From Polychytrium aggregatum (taxonomy: Eukaryota; Chytridiomycota; Chytridiomycetes; Polychytriales): 64,000 nucleotides of DNA. The notes beneath the pieces are model-generated. The model was not told where the DNA came from and did no database searches. It worked only from the letters and a program-made list of their open reading frames with translations. Below, in pieces: positions 16,452 through 28,690 of the stretch; the stretch's first letter is position 1; each line of letters begins with the position of its first letter. A program made the translations under genes and the position numbers. The stretch lies in contig NW_026516227.1 in the NCBI RefSeq assembly GCF_025602895.1, positions 62,001 to 126,000 of the forward strand. The letters run 5' to 3'.

Positions 16452-17419
16452 CGTCAGCGCTGTTGGCTTCGAGCCCGATCTTGGAGACTGACGCAGCCTC
16501 GATCAGGGCCGGTGCGGGCTGGTGCGGGTCGGTGTTTGCCCCAATTATCCGTTGCCGTCACGTGCTCTATGGCTCGATCCGGCTCCAGCCGGCTGGGCGG
16601 CGCGCCGGAGATTTCGCGGCTCAGCGATTCCCACGCGTCCAGGCCGGGCGAGATCCTCCATCCTCTGGTCCAAGGGCAACACCGAGAGCGCCGCCGCAGA
16701 GACCCTGACCCGGAGAGCACGAGGGGACCTGTCTCTCTTTCTCTCTGCCCCTTTGTCGGTTCTTTGGAGTGCCATCGGCCGCACATTGCCCACATCCGTG
16801 CTGCCGTGCCATCCACCACCATCTCGCCAGTCCTTCCTCCCACGACCCTCATCGGCATCACCGTCGTCCCGCCGCTGCCATTGCGTCCGCGGCAACCAAG
16901 TCCAGCGCGTGAGCTGCGGTCTGCTATTAGTGGCATACGGAAGAAGCGATAGTGCTTCTGCAAAACCCAGTGTCACTTCTGCTTGTATCGCTGTACCTCT
17001 ATATCTGCGTGCCTGTGCTGCTGCAAACCAAGTGGGTGCATGCCCCCAAAGCTGGTTCTGGATAGGTAAGTCCCGGACGTCGCGTCTCTTTGGGCTTCTT
17101 TTCGTGTCTTCACCCAGTAACCACGGCTGCGTGCCCCCGTCCGGAGTACTCTCCGCTAGACCTGCTCTGGGTGTATCCGGGAGCACTTTTGAACTCGATG
17201 ACTGCATTTGTGTCTGGTGGGAGCCAGCATGCATCTTCATGTCTCCTTGCGCCGTCCGCTGCACTGTTGGCTGCGTTGTTGGCTTTAGTGCGCTTGCGCA
17301 CTGCCCGCGTCCGCCATGGCGCAAGTTTAACGACTCGCTATTGCTGGGGCTGACGACTGCCTCTGTCCCTTCCGTCGCTACTCTCTGCACACGCGCGCAA
17401 TCACAACTACTCGTGTCGC
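16452..17419. promoter_or_regulatory. Divergent upstream region of WBP11 and the phosphodiesterase
   Basis: About 970 bases between two outward-facing start codons. It is pyrimidine-rich on the plus strand near 16725-16760 (CT-rich run) and holds long open frames on both strands without any recognisable domain; those are taken as GC-rich chance frames. It should carry both promoters and 5' UTRs. No TATA box stands out. Confidence 0.5.
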
Positions 17420-20400
17420 ATGGCTCGGCCGCCGACTGCACTATTCCATGCGATTTGCCCAACCCCACCATCGAACACTCGCCGCCGGCTCACCGCATCA
17501 AGACTCTCACGGAAAAAAAACTACCCTCCGCTTGACATTGTGACTTCTTCGAGCCCCGGAGAGCTCCCAAACGTCCCGCTTATCTCATCGCCACTCAGCG
17601 CTCCACTTCCGGCCCGACTAATTCATATCTCCCATCACCAAAGCATCGAGTCGATCGACGGGAAGAGCCGCCTATCGACCAGCTCAGCTGCCAGGGTAAC
17701 TCCTATTCGCCACCATACGATCTCTCCGGAACACCGCACGTCCTCCAACCGCGCTTCTCGCAGCAGCACCAGCCATATTTCAAGAACAATGTCGCTTCGC
17801 GATCGCCCCGCGGTGTGGACAAAGTCGACCACGCGTCAGATCAACTACCCCTCGTCACATATCCTCCACGACAACTCTGGCACTACGCCGCCCGGGACCA
17901 CTCCACCAGGACCGCTCGCAGCGCCTCATGGCCAGGGAGTCGTGACCACGAGCGGGCCTCTTATCCGCTCCTCGCTGTCGAGATCGGCGACCAAGCAGGG
18001 CGCCAGCATCGTTGATGTGAACGACAGCGGGCTCTCCGTGAACCTGATCGGCAGGAAGTTCAGCCACTCGCACATATCACAGCGCGCGGGTGCAAACCAG
18101 TCCGCCGACGGCGCCTCGATATACTCAAAATGGGATGAGCGCGGAGGGCGGGAGCACAACCTCCGTGGCCCGGTGATGCTCCAGATGTGTGTCCACTACA
18201 TGTTTTTCTTGCCCGTGCTTGGGGTGGCCTCGGTCAATTGGGCACGGCAGATCCGCCTGTTCATGTGCGTATTTTACTTTTGCGCCTGCTTCTTTGTGCT
18301 GCAAATCTCGAGGCTCTCGTACAAGCGCAACCCAAACTCGGTAACGCCCCTCTATCTATCCCTGCCGCCACTGGTGCTGCTGCTCTTCATTTCTCGCGAA
18401 GCACACATGATCACGATGGTGCTGTGGTACGTCTCCTTTTTGATCATCTACCTCCAGTCCGGACACAACGAACTCCAAAAGCACCTGATCTACTACTCGG
18501 TCTTCTTTGTCGTGGCGTACTGCCTGAGCGTCGTCGGCATGAACTTTTTCTACGTCAACGGATGCTCCTCGGCATTTTGCGGCGTGGGTCTCAATCCCAC
18601 GATTTCGGTTCCGCAGGAGGGCGTGCTCGCTGCCGCAACCGTCATGGTCGTGGGATGCTTTGTGATGCTCGAGCGGTTCGTTAAGATGAACGCCCAGATG
18701 CTCCTGGAGCGCGAGAACCATCTGCAGCAGCTGTACCAGTCCAACATCAATCTCAAACGCCAACTGCGGCGACAAAAGACCGACAAGCAAATCGACCTCG
18801 AGTCGCCTCTTGCGCGCGCAGTCCAAATTCTGAAGGAGGTCAAGGAGAACGGCGTCGAGCAGTGGGTTGGCGACGAAATCGATGCCGTCATCACGGTGCT
18901 TTCGTCCGACCAGCTCTACAATCCCAATCTCTACCAGAACGCCGGAGACTCGGATGTGCACGACTGGTTGAAGGATATGCTCTTGGCTGACAAGGCCCAG
19001 GACACGGCCCACCGCACGGTCTCGAAGCAGTCGTCCGCCGGATCGATGGGCGTCAGCATTCCGCAAATCGTCACCACTGCGACCCTGTCGGCGGATATGC
19101 CGTTCTTTGAGATGTACGAGCAGAACGTCAACAACATCAACTTTGACGTTGAGCAGCTCGAGACGGCTTCGGGACAGAGCCTCTACTACATAGCCTGGAG
19201 CATCTTTCGCCAGCACGGGTTCTTTGAGCAGTTCAATATCCCGGAGCCCATCTTTCTGCGCTGGCTCAAGAAAGTGCAGCACGGGTACCGGGGCACCAAC
19301 CCGTATCACAACGCCGTGCATGCCTCGGATGTGACGCACTCGATGCACTTTTTCGTCACCCGCGCCAGAATATGGAGTGTCCTCACCCCCGAAGAAAAGC
19401 TGGCGTCGATCATTGCGCCAATCATCCACGACTACATGCACCCGGGAGTCAACAACGCCTTTCTGATCACGACCCGCGATGCGCTGACGATGCGATACAA
19501 CGATCTTTCTGTCCTCGAGAACTTCCACTGCGCATCTGTGCTTGAGTTTACACAGGAGGAGCAGTACAACCTCTTTGTCAACATGACCGTCGACCAGCGG
19601 AAGCTCGTTCGCGAGATGGTGATATCGATGGTGTTAGCCACCGATATGGCGGCGCACTTTGAATGGATCGGCAAGTTCAAGAACAAAATGTCTGGATCTG
19701 GGTTCAATTTTGAAAACAAGGCCGATCGCAAGATCATGTTGAATATGGCGATAAAGTGTGCCGACGTCAACAATCCGACCAAACCGCTGGAGCAGTCAAA
19801 GCGGTGGACCGAGCTGATCATGGAGGAGTTCTTCCGTCAGGGCGACATTGAGCGGTCGCGTGGAATTCCCATATCCATGTTTATGAACCGAGAAACGACC
19901 GATATACCCAAGTGCCAGATTGTAAGCCGCAGACACACTCCTGGAACGGCGAAGTGCATGCGATCCGTGTGGATCGGGGTGGAGTGGAAGAGCTGCAGCA
20001 GTGGACAGGCCCTGAGCCTCCACCGTGACAAACAGCACCGCATATCGGTGTTGCTCGCGATGCAAAGGCTCAGCTGCTGCGACTGCACCGCCATTCTGCT
20101 GACACCTGAATACGCTCCATCCACCCGGTCTCTCTGCAGGGGTTCATCGACTTTATTGCACAGCCGCTGTTTGACGCATGGTACAGCTTCATGCAGGAAG
20201 ACATTCAGATTCTCATGGATAACATCAAAGGCAACAAAAACTATTGGAAAAACAAGTCCGAGAAGGTGTCTTTTGGGCCCATCAAGCCCACGCCATCCTC
20301 AACAGAGAGCCTCAGCAACACTGCAAAGGCGAGTGCGCTAGCTATTCCTCCTGGGTCAAATATCCAGACAAGCGTCTCAACGCAGCAGATTACCAACACC

Positions 20401-20427
20401 AAGAGCAGTGACTCACTAGCGCGCTGA
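17420..20427 (+). CDS. Membrane-anchored 3',5'-cyclic nucleotide phosphodiesterase (class I) with six TM helices
   Basis: Predicted to hydrolyse cAMP and/or cGMP at a membrane. Two exons, 17420-19921 and 20140-20427 (intron gtaagc to ctgcag), giving 929 residues from the first ATG. A second ATG at 17789 (MSLRDRPAVW) has a good context and would give 806 residues; the first 123 residues are Ser/Thr-rich and may be 5' UTR. Six hydrophobic helices lie at about residues 250-425, including VHYMFFLPVLGVASV, LYLSLPPLVLLLFI and HLIYYSVFFVVAYCLSVVG. They run into a coiled-coil linker (ENHLQQLYQSNINLKRQLRR). The catalytic domain starts near residue 590 with YHNAVHASDVTHSMHFF and the metal signature IIHDYMHPGVNN. 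ADVNNPTKP follows, and the invariant Gln is in the KCQIGFIDFIAQPLF segment rebuilt across the intron. The C-terminus is Ser/Thr-rich. The helices lack similarity to rhodopsin that I can see. Confidence 0.92.
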
Positions 20428-21044
20428 AGCCCCACATGCCCCCCCCCGTTGCTGTACAGTAACTGCTGAGCGAGAGAGTAAGGCATATCACAAGCGCTGC
20501 TGCACTGCAGACCCGAACGCTGCACCGATACAAAGAGCAGAGGCGCGGCTGGCTGTCAGCCTCTACGGTCTCGGTGATGGCGATCAATGTCCCCGACTGG
20601 ACCAAACGCTGCGTGCATCACCGCCGTCGCGTGTGCTATCAGTTTACAATGGCCACAAAACGGGACACCTGTTTTATAGTTGATCAGCCGCCCATCTTTG
20701 GGTGGGAATACACATCCGTCATCCACAATGGCTACCCAGTTCGCAAACGCAGGGCGAGTGATATGGGGCAGATGTCCAGGATCGGCTACGCATCGTCCTG
20801 GCCAAACTGTGTGTTAACGATAGCAGCCACTGTTGTGCAATCAATTGAACCGCTCTGCCCCAACTGCATCCACATCAAAACGAGCACGCCATAACTTCTG
20901 GTGGTGGAACTGCCTGGAATAGCGAATGAACCTCGGATTTGTATTCCCACCCAAAGAGATGAGCGGTTGATCAGCTATAAAACAGGCGTCCGATTTCATT
21001 TTGCGAGCGTTACAATCCCCGCAAAACGGTAACCCACACGAACG
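20428..21044. other. Intergenic 3' flanks of PDE and ZPR1
   Basis: Convergent 3' ends. Contains a C-run near 20440 and the inverted-repeat structure listed separately. Nothing coding is visible. Confidence 0.6.
20662..20992. repeat. Inverted-repeat structure, possible non-autonomous (MITE-like) element
   Basis: A 57-base arm at 20662-20718 is nearly the reverse complement of a 59-base arm at 20934-20992: about six mismatches and one two-base gap. Shared core segments include CCTGTTTTATAG and CTTTGGGTGGGAATACA. The 215-base interior has no open frame of note. The layout of two terminal arms and a short non-coding core in an intergenic spot suits a small DNA-transposon derivative. A structured 3' UTR element is the alternative, since the right arm ends 53 bases from the ZPR1 stop. 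No clear target-site duplication could be picked out. Confidence 0.6.
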
Positions 21045-23430
21045 CTATGCCTCCTCGTGCTCTTCCTGAATGGCCCGCTGGCCCGTGCTCGTGTAGTTCT
21101 CTGTGACCATGTCGTTCAGACCCAAAACCTCATTTTGCTCCCAGGTCCGATCGAAGCTGCCAGAAACAAGTCACGGTTATCATATTGCCACATCGTGAAG
21201 ACACAATGCTGGTGCAGAGCGCTGGCATAAACAATGCGGGGTGTTTTATCTCCCCGGTGTCGACTGAATCACGCGCTACTTACAACTCGATAGTCATGTT
21301 GGGGTCGTCGTCAGGAGCAAAGATGTTTTGCAAGTACTTTAAGGGGAAAGGGTGCCAGAGGAGTGTTAGTGGACTCATTGGCATCCGAGAACGATACAGA
21401 GATGGGCAAAGCAGGAGTGTGATATATCCACGCTGCTGAATGTGGATATCGACTTACCGAGTTGTTGAGTGGATCCTCGAGGACCAGGGTGAAGGGAATC
21501 TCGAAGTTGATGACCTGTATCGCAATCCAGTACAGTAAGCTCAGGAGCAATATCGCAGCGCGAGCAAAGCATCTCGGCTCGGCATCTCGGTTCAGCATCT
21601 CGATTGAGCTACCTTCTTGAGACGTTCGAGGAAGCCCTGGAAGCGCTCGCGGCGATTGGCCTCCGACGAGTCACCATCAATGAAAGGAGTTCTGTTGTCC
21701 AGCTCCTCGTGGACCTGGCTGAGCAGACCCTCGATGGTGGTGAACCGACCACCAAGTGTGCCGCTATCGAGTCGGAGGTCGACCTCGGGAATGTACAAGC
21801 CGCACGTCTCAGACTGGGGCGGTTTCAATGGTTGAGTGTTGGTCATTCCGTCCCGACATGAAAGGCCCATGGCCGCGACAATAACTGATCAGCGAATGGA
21901 TGGTCCACTCGACACGGCTGCCCGCAAGCATGGCCACGCCCAGCGGGAACTGCAAGCGATGGCAAATGACAGCATCGATAGCTGTACCTTCAGAATGTCA
22001 CGGTTAAGGTCCTCGGAGTCAACGAGTTTGAGGGTGATACGCTTGCCCTTTTCGGAGATGGCACCGCCGGCCTTGACTTCGTTGCTCTTGTATCCACAGG
22101 CGTCACAGACAGTGGCCATGATGACGACTTCCTTGAAATGGGGAATGTCTGGATACGCATGAAGGAAGGGGTGTGGATCAGGATAGAGTCGACGGTCGTG
22201 CCATTCTCGGGGGCTCGGGCAGTATCCGTTGCACGGGATATGGCCACCGGTTCAGCTGTCGACTGGGGCTCTCCGGACTCACCAAGCATGTGCATGTTGG
22301 TAGTGCAAGGGGCGTTGCAACGAGAGCAATTGCCCTCGAACTGCATGACCTCTCGAGCGAAATCGTCAACGATATCGGGCTCCTCGACTTGCAGACCAAG
22401 CTGTTCGCTTTGCTCGCGGGTGCGGGCGTAGTGCTTGATCTGCAGCGCCGGATCGGGGTTGGGAGCGCATAGGTTTTCGATGTAGCTGTTGCCGGCGGGA
22501 TCGTCGAGGATGAAGGTGAATGGAGTCTGGCCCTCCCGGAGATCCTGGAGTTTCTCAATGATCGCTTGAATGGCTTCGTAGACGGCAAAGTCCTGGAGCT
22601 GTACCAGAGGGGTGGTCGATCGGATGGGTCAAGGTCGAGATCAAGCCAAACCAAGCCACCTGATGCGATCAAATCAAGGGCGACACACAGCCCGTGGATA
22701 TCCTACCAAGCGCTGGGGTTGATCCTGGCTGAGGCCATCGACAGCACGAGACAAAATGCCCTCGACAGTGCTCAGCACACCACGCTGAGAGTCCGGCGGA
22801 ATCTCAAAGTCAAGCTCCTCGAACCGCACAGAAGCAGAGTCTGCCTTGACGACCTGGCGGTTAAGATCCTGCAATAGGTCGTAACGGAATCGTCAGGCGG
22901 CTGGTCGATCCGCTGTCCGTCGATCGATGGGCGAGTCGGCCGATGGGCCAGCCCATCCACCAGACCTATCGATGGGCCTTGTATCGAAGAAAAACAGCTG
23001 GCTGGCAGACTGGCGGACGCATCGCGCAAACCAGCGCGGATAGCGGGAGCCTGGGTGACCAGAGAGCAAGTCGCTGGGGGTTTGGGCAGCGCAATTCGGT
23101 GCCGCCTGGCTCCAACTCGGCGAGTGCCAATGAGCACTACAGCAGCGGAAACGTACGTACATCATGGCCGTTGATGCGGCAGGAGAAGGTGCAGCCCTTC
23201 TCGGCAACGGCTGAAGCCGATTGGATTTCGCTGTTCTTGAAGTTGCAGTGAGGGCATTCGAATGCCATCAAAATGATATCGCGGAAGTGCGGGATGCTGG
23301 TGAGGAGCAGCCGGGTAATGCCGTTCTCGCCACAGTTCATGCAATAGGACTCAATCTCGGTCACGGGATTGTCCGAATTGATGGGATCGAAGAGCGGGTT
23401 GTGGCCGACGGCTTGCTGTGGCTCGGTCAT
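21045..23430 (-). CDS. ZPR1: Zinc finger protein ZPR1
   Basis: Conserved eukaryotic protein that binds eEF1A (as a folding chaperone in yeast) and shuttles to the nucleus. Eight exons: 23161-23430, 22707-22868, 22283-22598, 21988-22148, 21613-21813, 21458-21514, 21284-21336, 21045-21156; total 1332 bases, 443 residues, close to the family length. Two ZPR1 modules are present. The first has a C4 finger (CMNCGENG, later CPHCNFKN) and an A/B domain with [20 protein letters not shown]. The second has CSRCNAPC and [15 protein letters not shown] followed by [20 protein letters not shown]. The C-terminus has the usual [14 protein letters not shown] and [14 protein letters not shown]. Exons 6 and 7 are very short (57 and 53 bases). 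Confidence 0.95.
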
Positions 23431-23876
23431 GGCGAAGGATATTCCGATACGACAAAGACGAGACGGAGAGGGACGACACTGGGCTTGGGCGATGGACTCG
23501 CGGTGGCTGGCTTGGTGTTGCGGCGATCAGGACCAAGATCGAGTCTCGATATATCTCGAGATGCGGCGGAAAAAAAAAAATGGTGGGGTTGCTGGGAACA
23601 CGAGGCGGGCTGCGGTCTGTCGCTGACGCGTGTGACAGACAGCACCGCCACCGGGCGCGCAGCAGGCCGCCCTGCGACAAGAAGGATCTGGAGCAATCGT
23701 GGTGACCGAGCCAGGAGGGACGCCGTGGGAACAGCAGCGTCGGGAGTGTGCCGTGGACTTGTATGTATTGTCCAGGAAGACTCCGTGGAGGTCGATGAGC
23801 CTGCTTTGCCACCGGAGGAGCCGCTGCTATTCGCGCCGCCGCTGCCAGGCGGCGCATCCGCGCAGAAACAAGTTGC
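23431..23876. promoter_or_regulatory. ZPR1 upstream region / 3' flank of next gene
   Basis: 446 bases upstream of the ZPR1 start. Contains an 11-base A run near 23570 and a TATAT stretch (gatatatctcgag) near 23550, either of which could mark the ZPR1 promoter. No coding segment recognised. Confidence 0.4.
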
Positions 23877-26800
23877 TCAACGCCCCGATGCTGGTGCCGA
23901 TTTTGGCCGCGTCTTCCTTTCGGGCTTGGGGCCCTTGCCAGTCTTGTGGTGGATCTCGACGGTGCTTCCCAGGAGCATGGGCCCTATGTCCTTCAGGTGC
24001 GCGATGCCATCGGCTCGTAGGTGCGGTCGCGGGTGGGCTTCTCCAGGCGTGCCGGCTGCTTTGGACACCCTTTGGATGTCCATCAGCGGGAGGGCATGTT
24101 TGGAGGCGGGTGCGCTCTGCGGACGCAGTCGCTTGGAGCGATTCACCCACGACCTCACATCTCCGAATGCGCTGTGAACTTGTTCACGCGGAGGGGCTGG
24201 CAGTACATCCTCCAGACCAGAGTCTTGGTCTGATTTTGGATGGCATGGGTCTGCGCCGTGTCTCTTGCCCTCGCTCGGGTCCATTCCTGCCTTTTCTCCT
24301 CTGTGCATGTTACTGTCCGTCCGGTGCGGCAAGGAGAGCTGGTTCTCCGAAGGTCGAGGCGTCCATCGGGCACTGTGCAGGCCAGAGTCGTGCGATCCGA
24401 ACTTGCTGCTCAACCCTAGCGATGTGGATGGTCTTGGATGATGGACGCCGTAGTCGGAGACACGCCGGGGGGTCTCGGTGGTTGGGCTGAGAGCCTCGCC
24501 AGCAATCGATTCGGTGTTGCCGTCTTTGCTCGAGTCCAAAGACCGCTGGCTCCTCGGCATCTGTGGGCTACCGACACTGGGCATCGTGATGGGCCCTTCT
24601 CCGTCGCCGGTGACGCCACTGGCAAAGGCAATGATGTTGTTGATCAAGTTCTCACGGGCAGAGATCCGCTTCAGCCACTCATCTCTGTCCTCGGGCCCGA
24701 CGAGCTGGAATTCGACATCCGCCGAAACGAGCCGTTAGCTCCCACAGCCAACTACCTCCAAGACATGCCATACCCCCACAGTGCCCAATGATTGGTATGG
24801 GTTTGGAACGGTCAGCCGCACCTCATCGTCCAAGGGCATTTCGCACTTTTGTGCCTGAATGTCACTCAGACAATCGTAGAGGGTGTTCAGAACTGCGTTC
24901 TTCCTGGCCGGAATGGACTCGCTGGAGAAAATGGCGGTCAAACAGGCGTCATCGCGTTGATGCACTGAAGCGCACGCTAGCGACAGCTTGGATATGGCCA
25001 TGTGGATCGGAATCATGCGCAACGAGTGCAGCTACGCTTCAGATACGGGCTGTTTGAGCAACTTTGCGCCTCAAGGCAGATACTCACGTTGCTCGCCGTT
25101 GTTCCATTTTTTCCTTCGACAAAAGCATGCTGCGGAGCCGGTGAATGTCCTGACGACACTTTGCGTGCAGCTGGGCACCTTCGTTGCATGGCTTCTCTAT
25201 TGTGCCAACAAGGACAAGTATTAGACATGTGCAGACCACATCCGACAGACTGCGATGATGTGCTCTGGCGATGGACTGCGGAGTGCCGGGTTGAATGCGA
25301 TTGCGGCCAATGACGATAATAGAGCGACTGAGAACGGACCCTGTGACTCCTCGGCTGTGGGAGGATCAGAGACAAGGATGGTCGGAGCGAATACAAGGCT
25401 CTTTGGGACCGTAGTCGATGCATTCCACTTGGGCTTGGTAAAGTCGGTGTTTTTGCTGGGAACAAAATAGGCCGACTGCGGGTGAGTGCAAGATGCGGAT
25501 GCTCGTTGCGATAGAAGCAGTGCGATGGGCTGCCGCCTTGTCTTTGAGCTGGGCTGTACTTCCCAGCAACGGCACGATATTCTGCGCACGTACCACCACT
25601 CCTCCCATGTTCCGTTGCTCAAAGCCGAAAATCGACCAGATGCTAAAATAGCTTCAGGATCGACAGCTTGCGCTCCAGACAAGGTCTGCAGCACTTCACA
25701 TTCTTGCCCGCTCGTGTCCTCGATGTATGGGGGCTGAGACTCGCCCTCGATATGAGGCTCATTTGGGCTCAGCTCAGCTGCAGCACCAGCGTGAAGCGAT
25801 TCGGAGTCCTCATGATCAGACGGTTCAAGCTCGGCCCGGTCACTTGGAGACAACAGAGAAAATCCAGAGATGCCCTCCGAGTCGGTGGCAAGATTTGTGC
25901 TTCGTTTTGTTAGCCTGGCAGATCGACTGCATCCTTCAAGCCAATTGATTTTGTCATCCCGCTGCGCCAATACATCGGACAGCTCTGCGACTTTTTTGTG
26001 GAGGGCCTTTACTTGCAGATGACGTTTGGCGATATCTTGGAGGAGGATTTTGTGCTCTGCCACGGCGTTGGACTTGAACAATCGCAGCTCGGTTACCTCG
26101 GTCAAAAGCTTCCCTCACATCAAGAGCATCGAGGATGGGGATCAGGGCGAGAAATCAATGTTGAAATGCCACCAGACATGAGAAATGGGTCAGTCGGTAC
26201 CAAGAAGGATGTATCTCGGTAATATCTTGGCGCTGTGCCAACATCGAGCACTCGAGAGCCCCAGAGGAGGCCAGTGCAAATACCTGGCTGTTCTGAGCGG
26301 CCATTCTCGTATTTTCATCTTTCAAGAGACCGTTCTCTCTCGTTAGGGCGAATATTGTTGCGTTGCATCCATCGTGGCAAATCCGCTTCAGGACAAGGAG
26401 AGCAATCGATGGCCACAAGCGGATCGATCAGCGACATAACATAGTCACTAACAACAGCGGTTCCACGGCATCATGAGCGGGCCTGGACTCAACTTGGAAA
26501 CCAAGCCAACCCACCTTTTCGTATTCAGCGACCACGGCGGCTCGGGTGACGTTCCGGACCGTCTCGACATTGCGTTGGTGTAGCTCCATGAGCTGCTTTT
26601 GCTTCTCTGGGGGAGCCCGTTTATGGGCGAATGTCCGGTGAGTGCGTGAACCAAACCATTCCTCGTCAAACGCCGCTCGGTTTCACCTATCAAGTAGCGC
26701 ACAGCAGCCAGAATAGGGACAGTGCAATCTTGTGTCGAATCTCTGATGATCCCCAAACTTGGCAGGCTGCCGCCATCTCAGTAATCAAGAAAGCGATGCC

Positions 26801-28690
26801 AACTCCCAATCTGCAACGGCTGGACTCGCACAGATCTTGCTCGCCTCCACGACTCCATGGCATACCGTTGTTGTTCTTTTCGATATATGTGTCAATGTCG
26901 TCAAGGACTTGGGACAGCTTTTGATGGGCCATTCGCAGCGACAACAGTTTCCCAGACTCTTTGTCGCCTCGGAACACCTTCGAGTTTGGTCGACGTGCAT
27001 TGATTTCAACCGAAGGGCGGATCACATTCTGGAAGAACGCCCGCAGTCTCCCTGGGCCCATAGTCGTGCTCAGTCGGTCCTGCACAAGAGACTCTGGTTC
27101 ACCGACTTGGAGACGGGACTCTGGGTTTCGTCCGGCTGTGTCTCCAACCGGCTCCGACACTGAAGAGTCTTTGAGGATCCCATCGACAAGAACGCTGGAG
27201 AAACTTGGTCGTTGCGATAAGCCGCGCTTCTGGGTAATGGGACTTGTGGAGCCCTGGCGACTGGCGGTGCTAGGGCGTGGGTGATGTGGGCTTGCGTTTG
27301 GGCTGTGTGGCTCGCCATCATGTTCGGCGATCGCCGAGGTGACCAGAGATCGGTCTCCATATCGGGAGGAGCGCATTGTCTCTGAGAAAGAAGATGTTCC
27401 GCTTTGGTGGGCCGAGGCTGAAGCCTCGCGAGAGCGGGTCCGGAAATCAACAAAGGCAAGATCAGGCGGTCGCTCGTCTTTCTTTTGTAGCGTTGACATG
27501 TCAAAGTTGCTGGTAACGTGCGCCCACGCCTGGAGCTCGTCCATGTTCTCCGATGCCACCAGCACCTGGTCGTAAAACTGGGCTTTCACAACGGCTGTGT
27601 CGGGCGTCGTGGGGGTGTTCATGATTTTCGAGGCCTTGACGATGGCCATGAAGCCATCGGAGACTCCGTAGTGGGCCGGAGGCTCCGTTGTCGACCGGCT
27701 GACGGACGAGTTGCGGGATGGGGAGTGGCCGGTGACCGAAGGTGATCTCGAGGATATCATATCGACGATGCCGATGAGACTTGGTTTCCGTGATCCGGTC
27801 ATGCGTGGCGTTTTTGGTATTGGTGTCGACGCTTTGTCAGGCTCGGACTCTGGCGGAGCCTGTGGCTCTTTGGGTTTGGTGCTTGGAGCTGCCATGGAGA
27901 ACGAACGTGTGAACTGTGTGGGACTTGGGAGGGGCTCATGCGAGGCTGACAACGGTTTGTCGATTGGAGATGGGCCAGGTGTCCCTAACGTTGGGTTGGA
28001 CACGGATGTTACTGGGCTTGTTGGGACAGAGAGGGCCGAGAAGGTACCTGAAGCCGGTGCAAGCGAGCCTGCCGAAACCGAGTCCGGAATCTGCTTCGGT
28101 GCTTCGCTCACAGAAATCCGAGCGGACAGCTGCTGGTCCGAAGCTGCCAACACGGGTACCGATGGAGATAAAGTCGAGGGACTGGCGAGTTTAGCATCTG
28201 AGCTCGACGAAGGCAGAAAGTCGAGTGGTACTTTTGACTCGAGAATGGAGGGCGATGTGAGACTCTTGGTGACATGGGGCGTGTGCTGGGCTTTGTGCGA
28301 GGTGATGATGGGCGGCGGGCGGGGCCTGGTGGTGTTTGAATCGGATGCCTCTGTCGAGCCGGCGGCCAACCCACTCGTGAGCGAGGAGCGTGGGGACAGT
28401 GAAATCGATGCGCCAGCAACGAAGGGCGGCGTCGGCTCCAGCGGATGGGTCGAGCTGGAGATGGAGCTGTTGCTGTTGGACGGGATGGAGCCAGTGCCGA
28501 CGACAGCAAGAGAGCGAGCCCGACGAGCCCCCGAGACACCCATATCTCGCGTTTGAGGTGGGCCTGGTGCATCGTCTGCAGACGGTATTCCCGCGAACGT
28601 CACTGACTTTTGAATAGATTCGACAGGCGGATGGGGCAGCGATGAAGTCGACGAGGATTCGATCACATCGGGGAGGTCACGGTCATTCAT
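23877..28690 (-). CDS. Large uncharacterised protein: Ser/Pro-rich N-terminus, coiled coil, possible PH-like C-terminal segment
   Basis: Not recognised as a named family. It starts at MNDRDLPDVIESSSTSS (28690) with one long exon, 26866-28690, about 600 residues rich in Ser, Pro and Thr (e.g. GASISLSPRSSLTSGLAAGS). That exon ends in a helical part (MAHQKLSQVLDDIDTYIEKN). Further exons read in phase: 26687-26740, 26515-26606 (MELHQRNVETVRN), then about 26290-26392 (LTRENGLLKDENTRMAAQNS) and one beginning near 26105 (KALHKKVAELSDVLAQRDD), all coiled-coil-like. Downstream are more helical pieces (RQDIHRLRSMLLSKEKMEQR near 25110-25190), a folded-looking segment near 24790-25010, and FQLVGPEDRDEWLKRI near 24680-24720, which resembles the final helix of a PH domain. 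It ends with a basic tail. It may be one scaffold protein or two adjacent genes; exon edges after 26.5 kb are uncertain. Confidence 0.6.

Noticed and set aside
16522-17535. Plus-strand frame of 337 codons upstream of the phosphodiesterase
   Set aside because: No domain, overlaps the phosphodiesterase start in another frame, and has leader-like composition.
18356-19528. Minus-strand open frame of 390 codons
   Set aside because: Exactly opposite the conserved phosphodiesterase exon; an antisense shadow produced by GC-rich codon use.
27711-28556. Plus-strand open frame of 281 codons
   Set aside because: Antisense to the Ser/Pro-rich exon of the 23.9-28.7 kb gene; composition mirrors that exon and no domain is visible.
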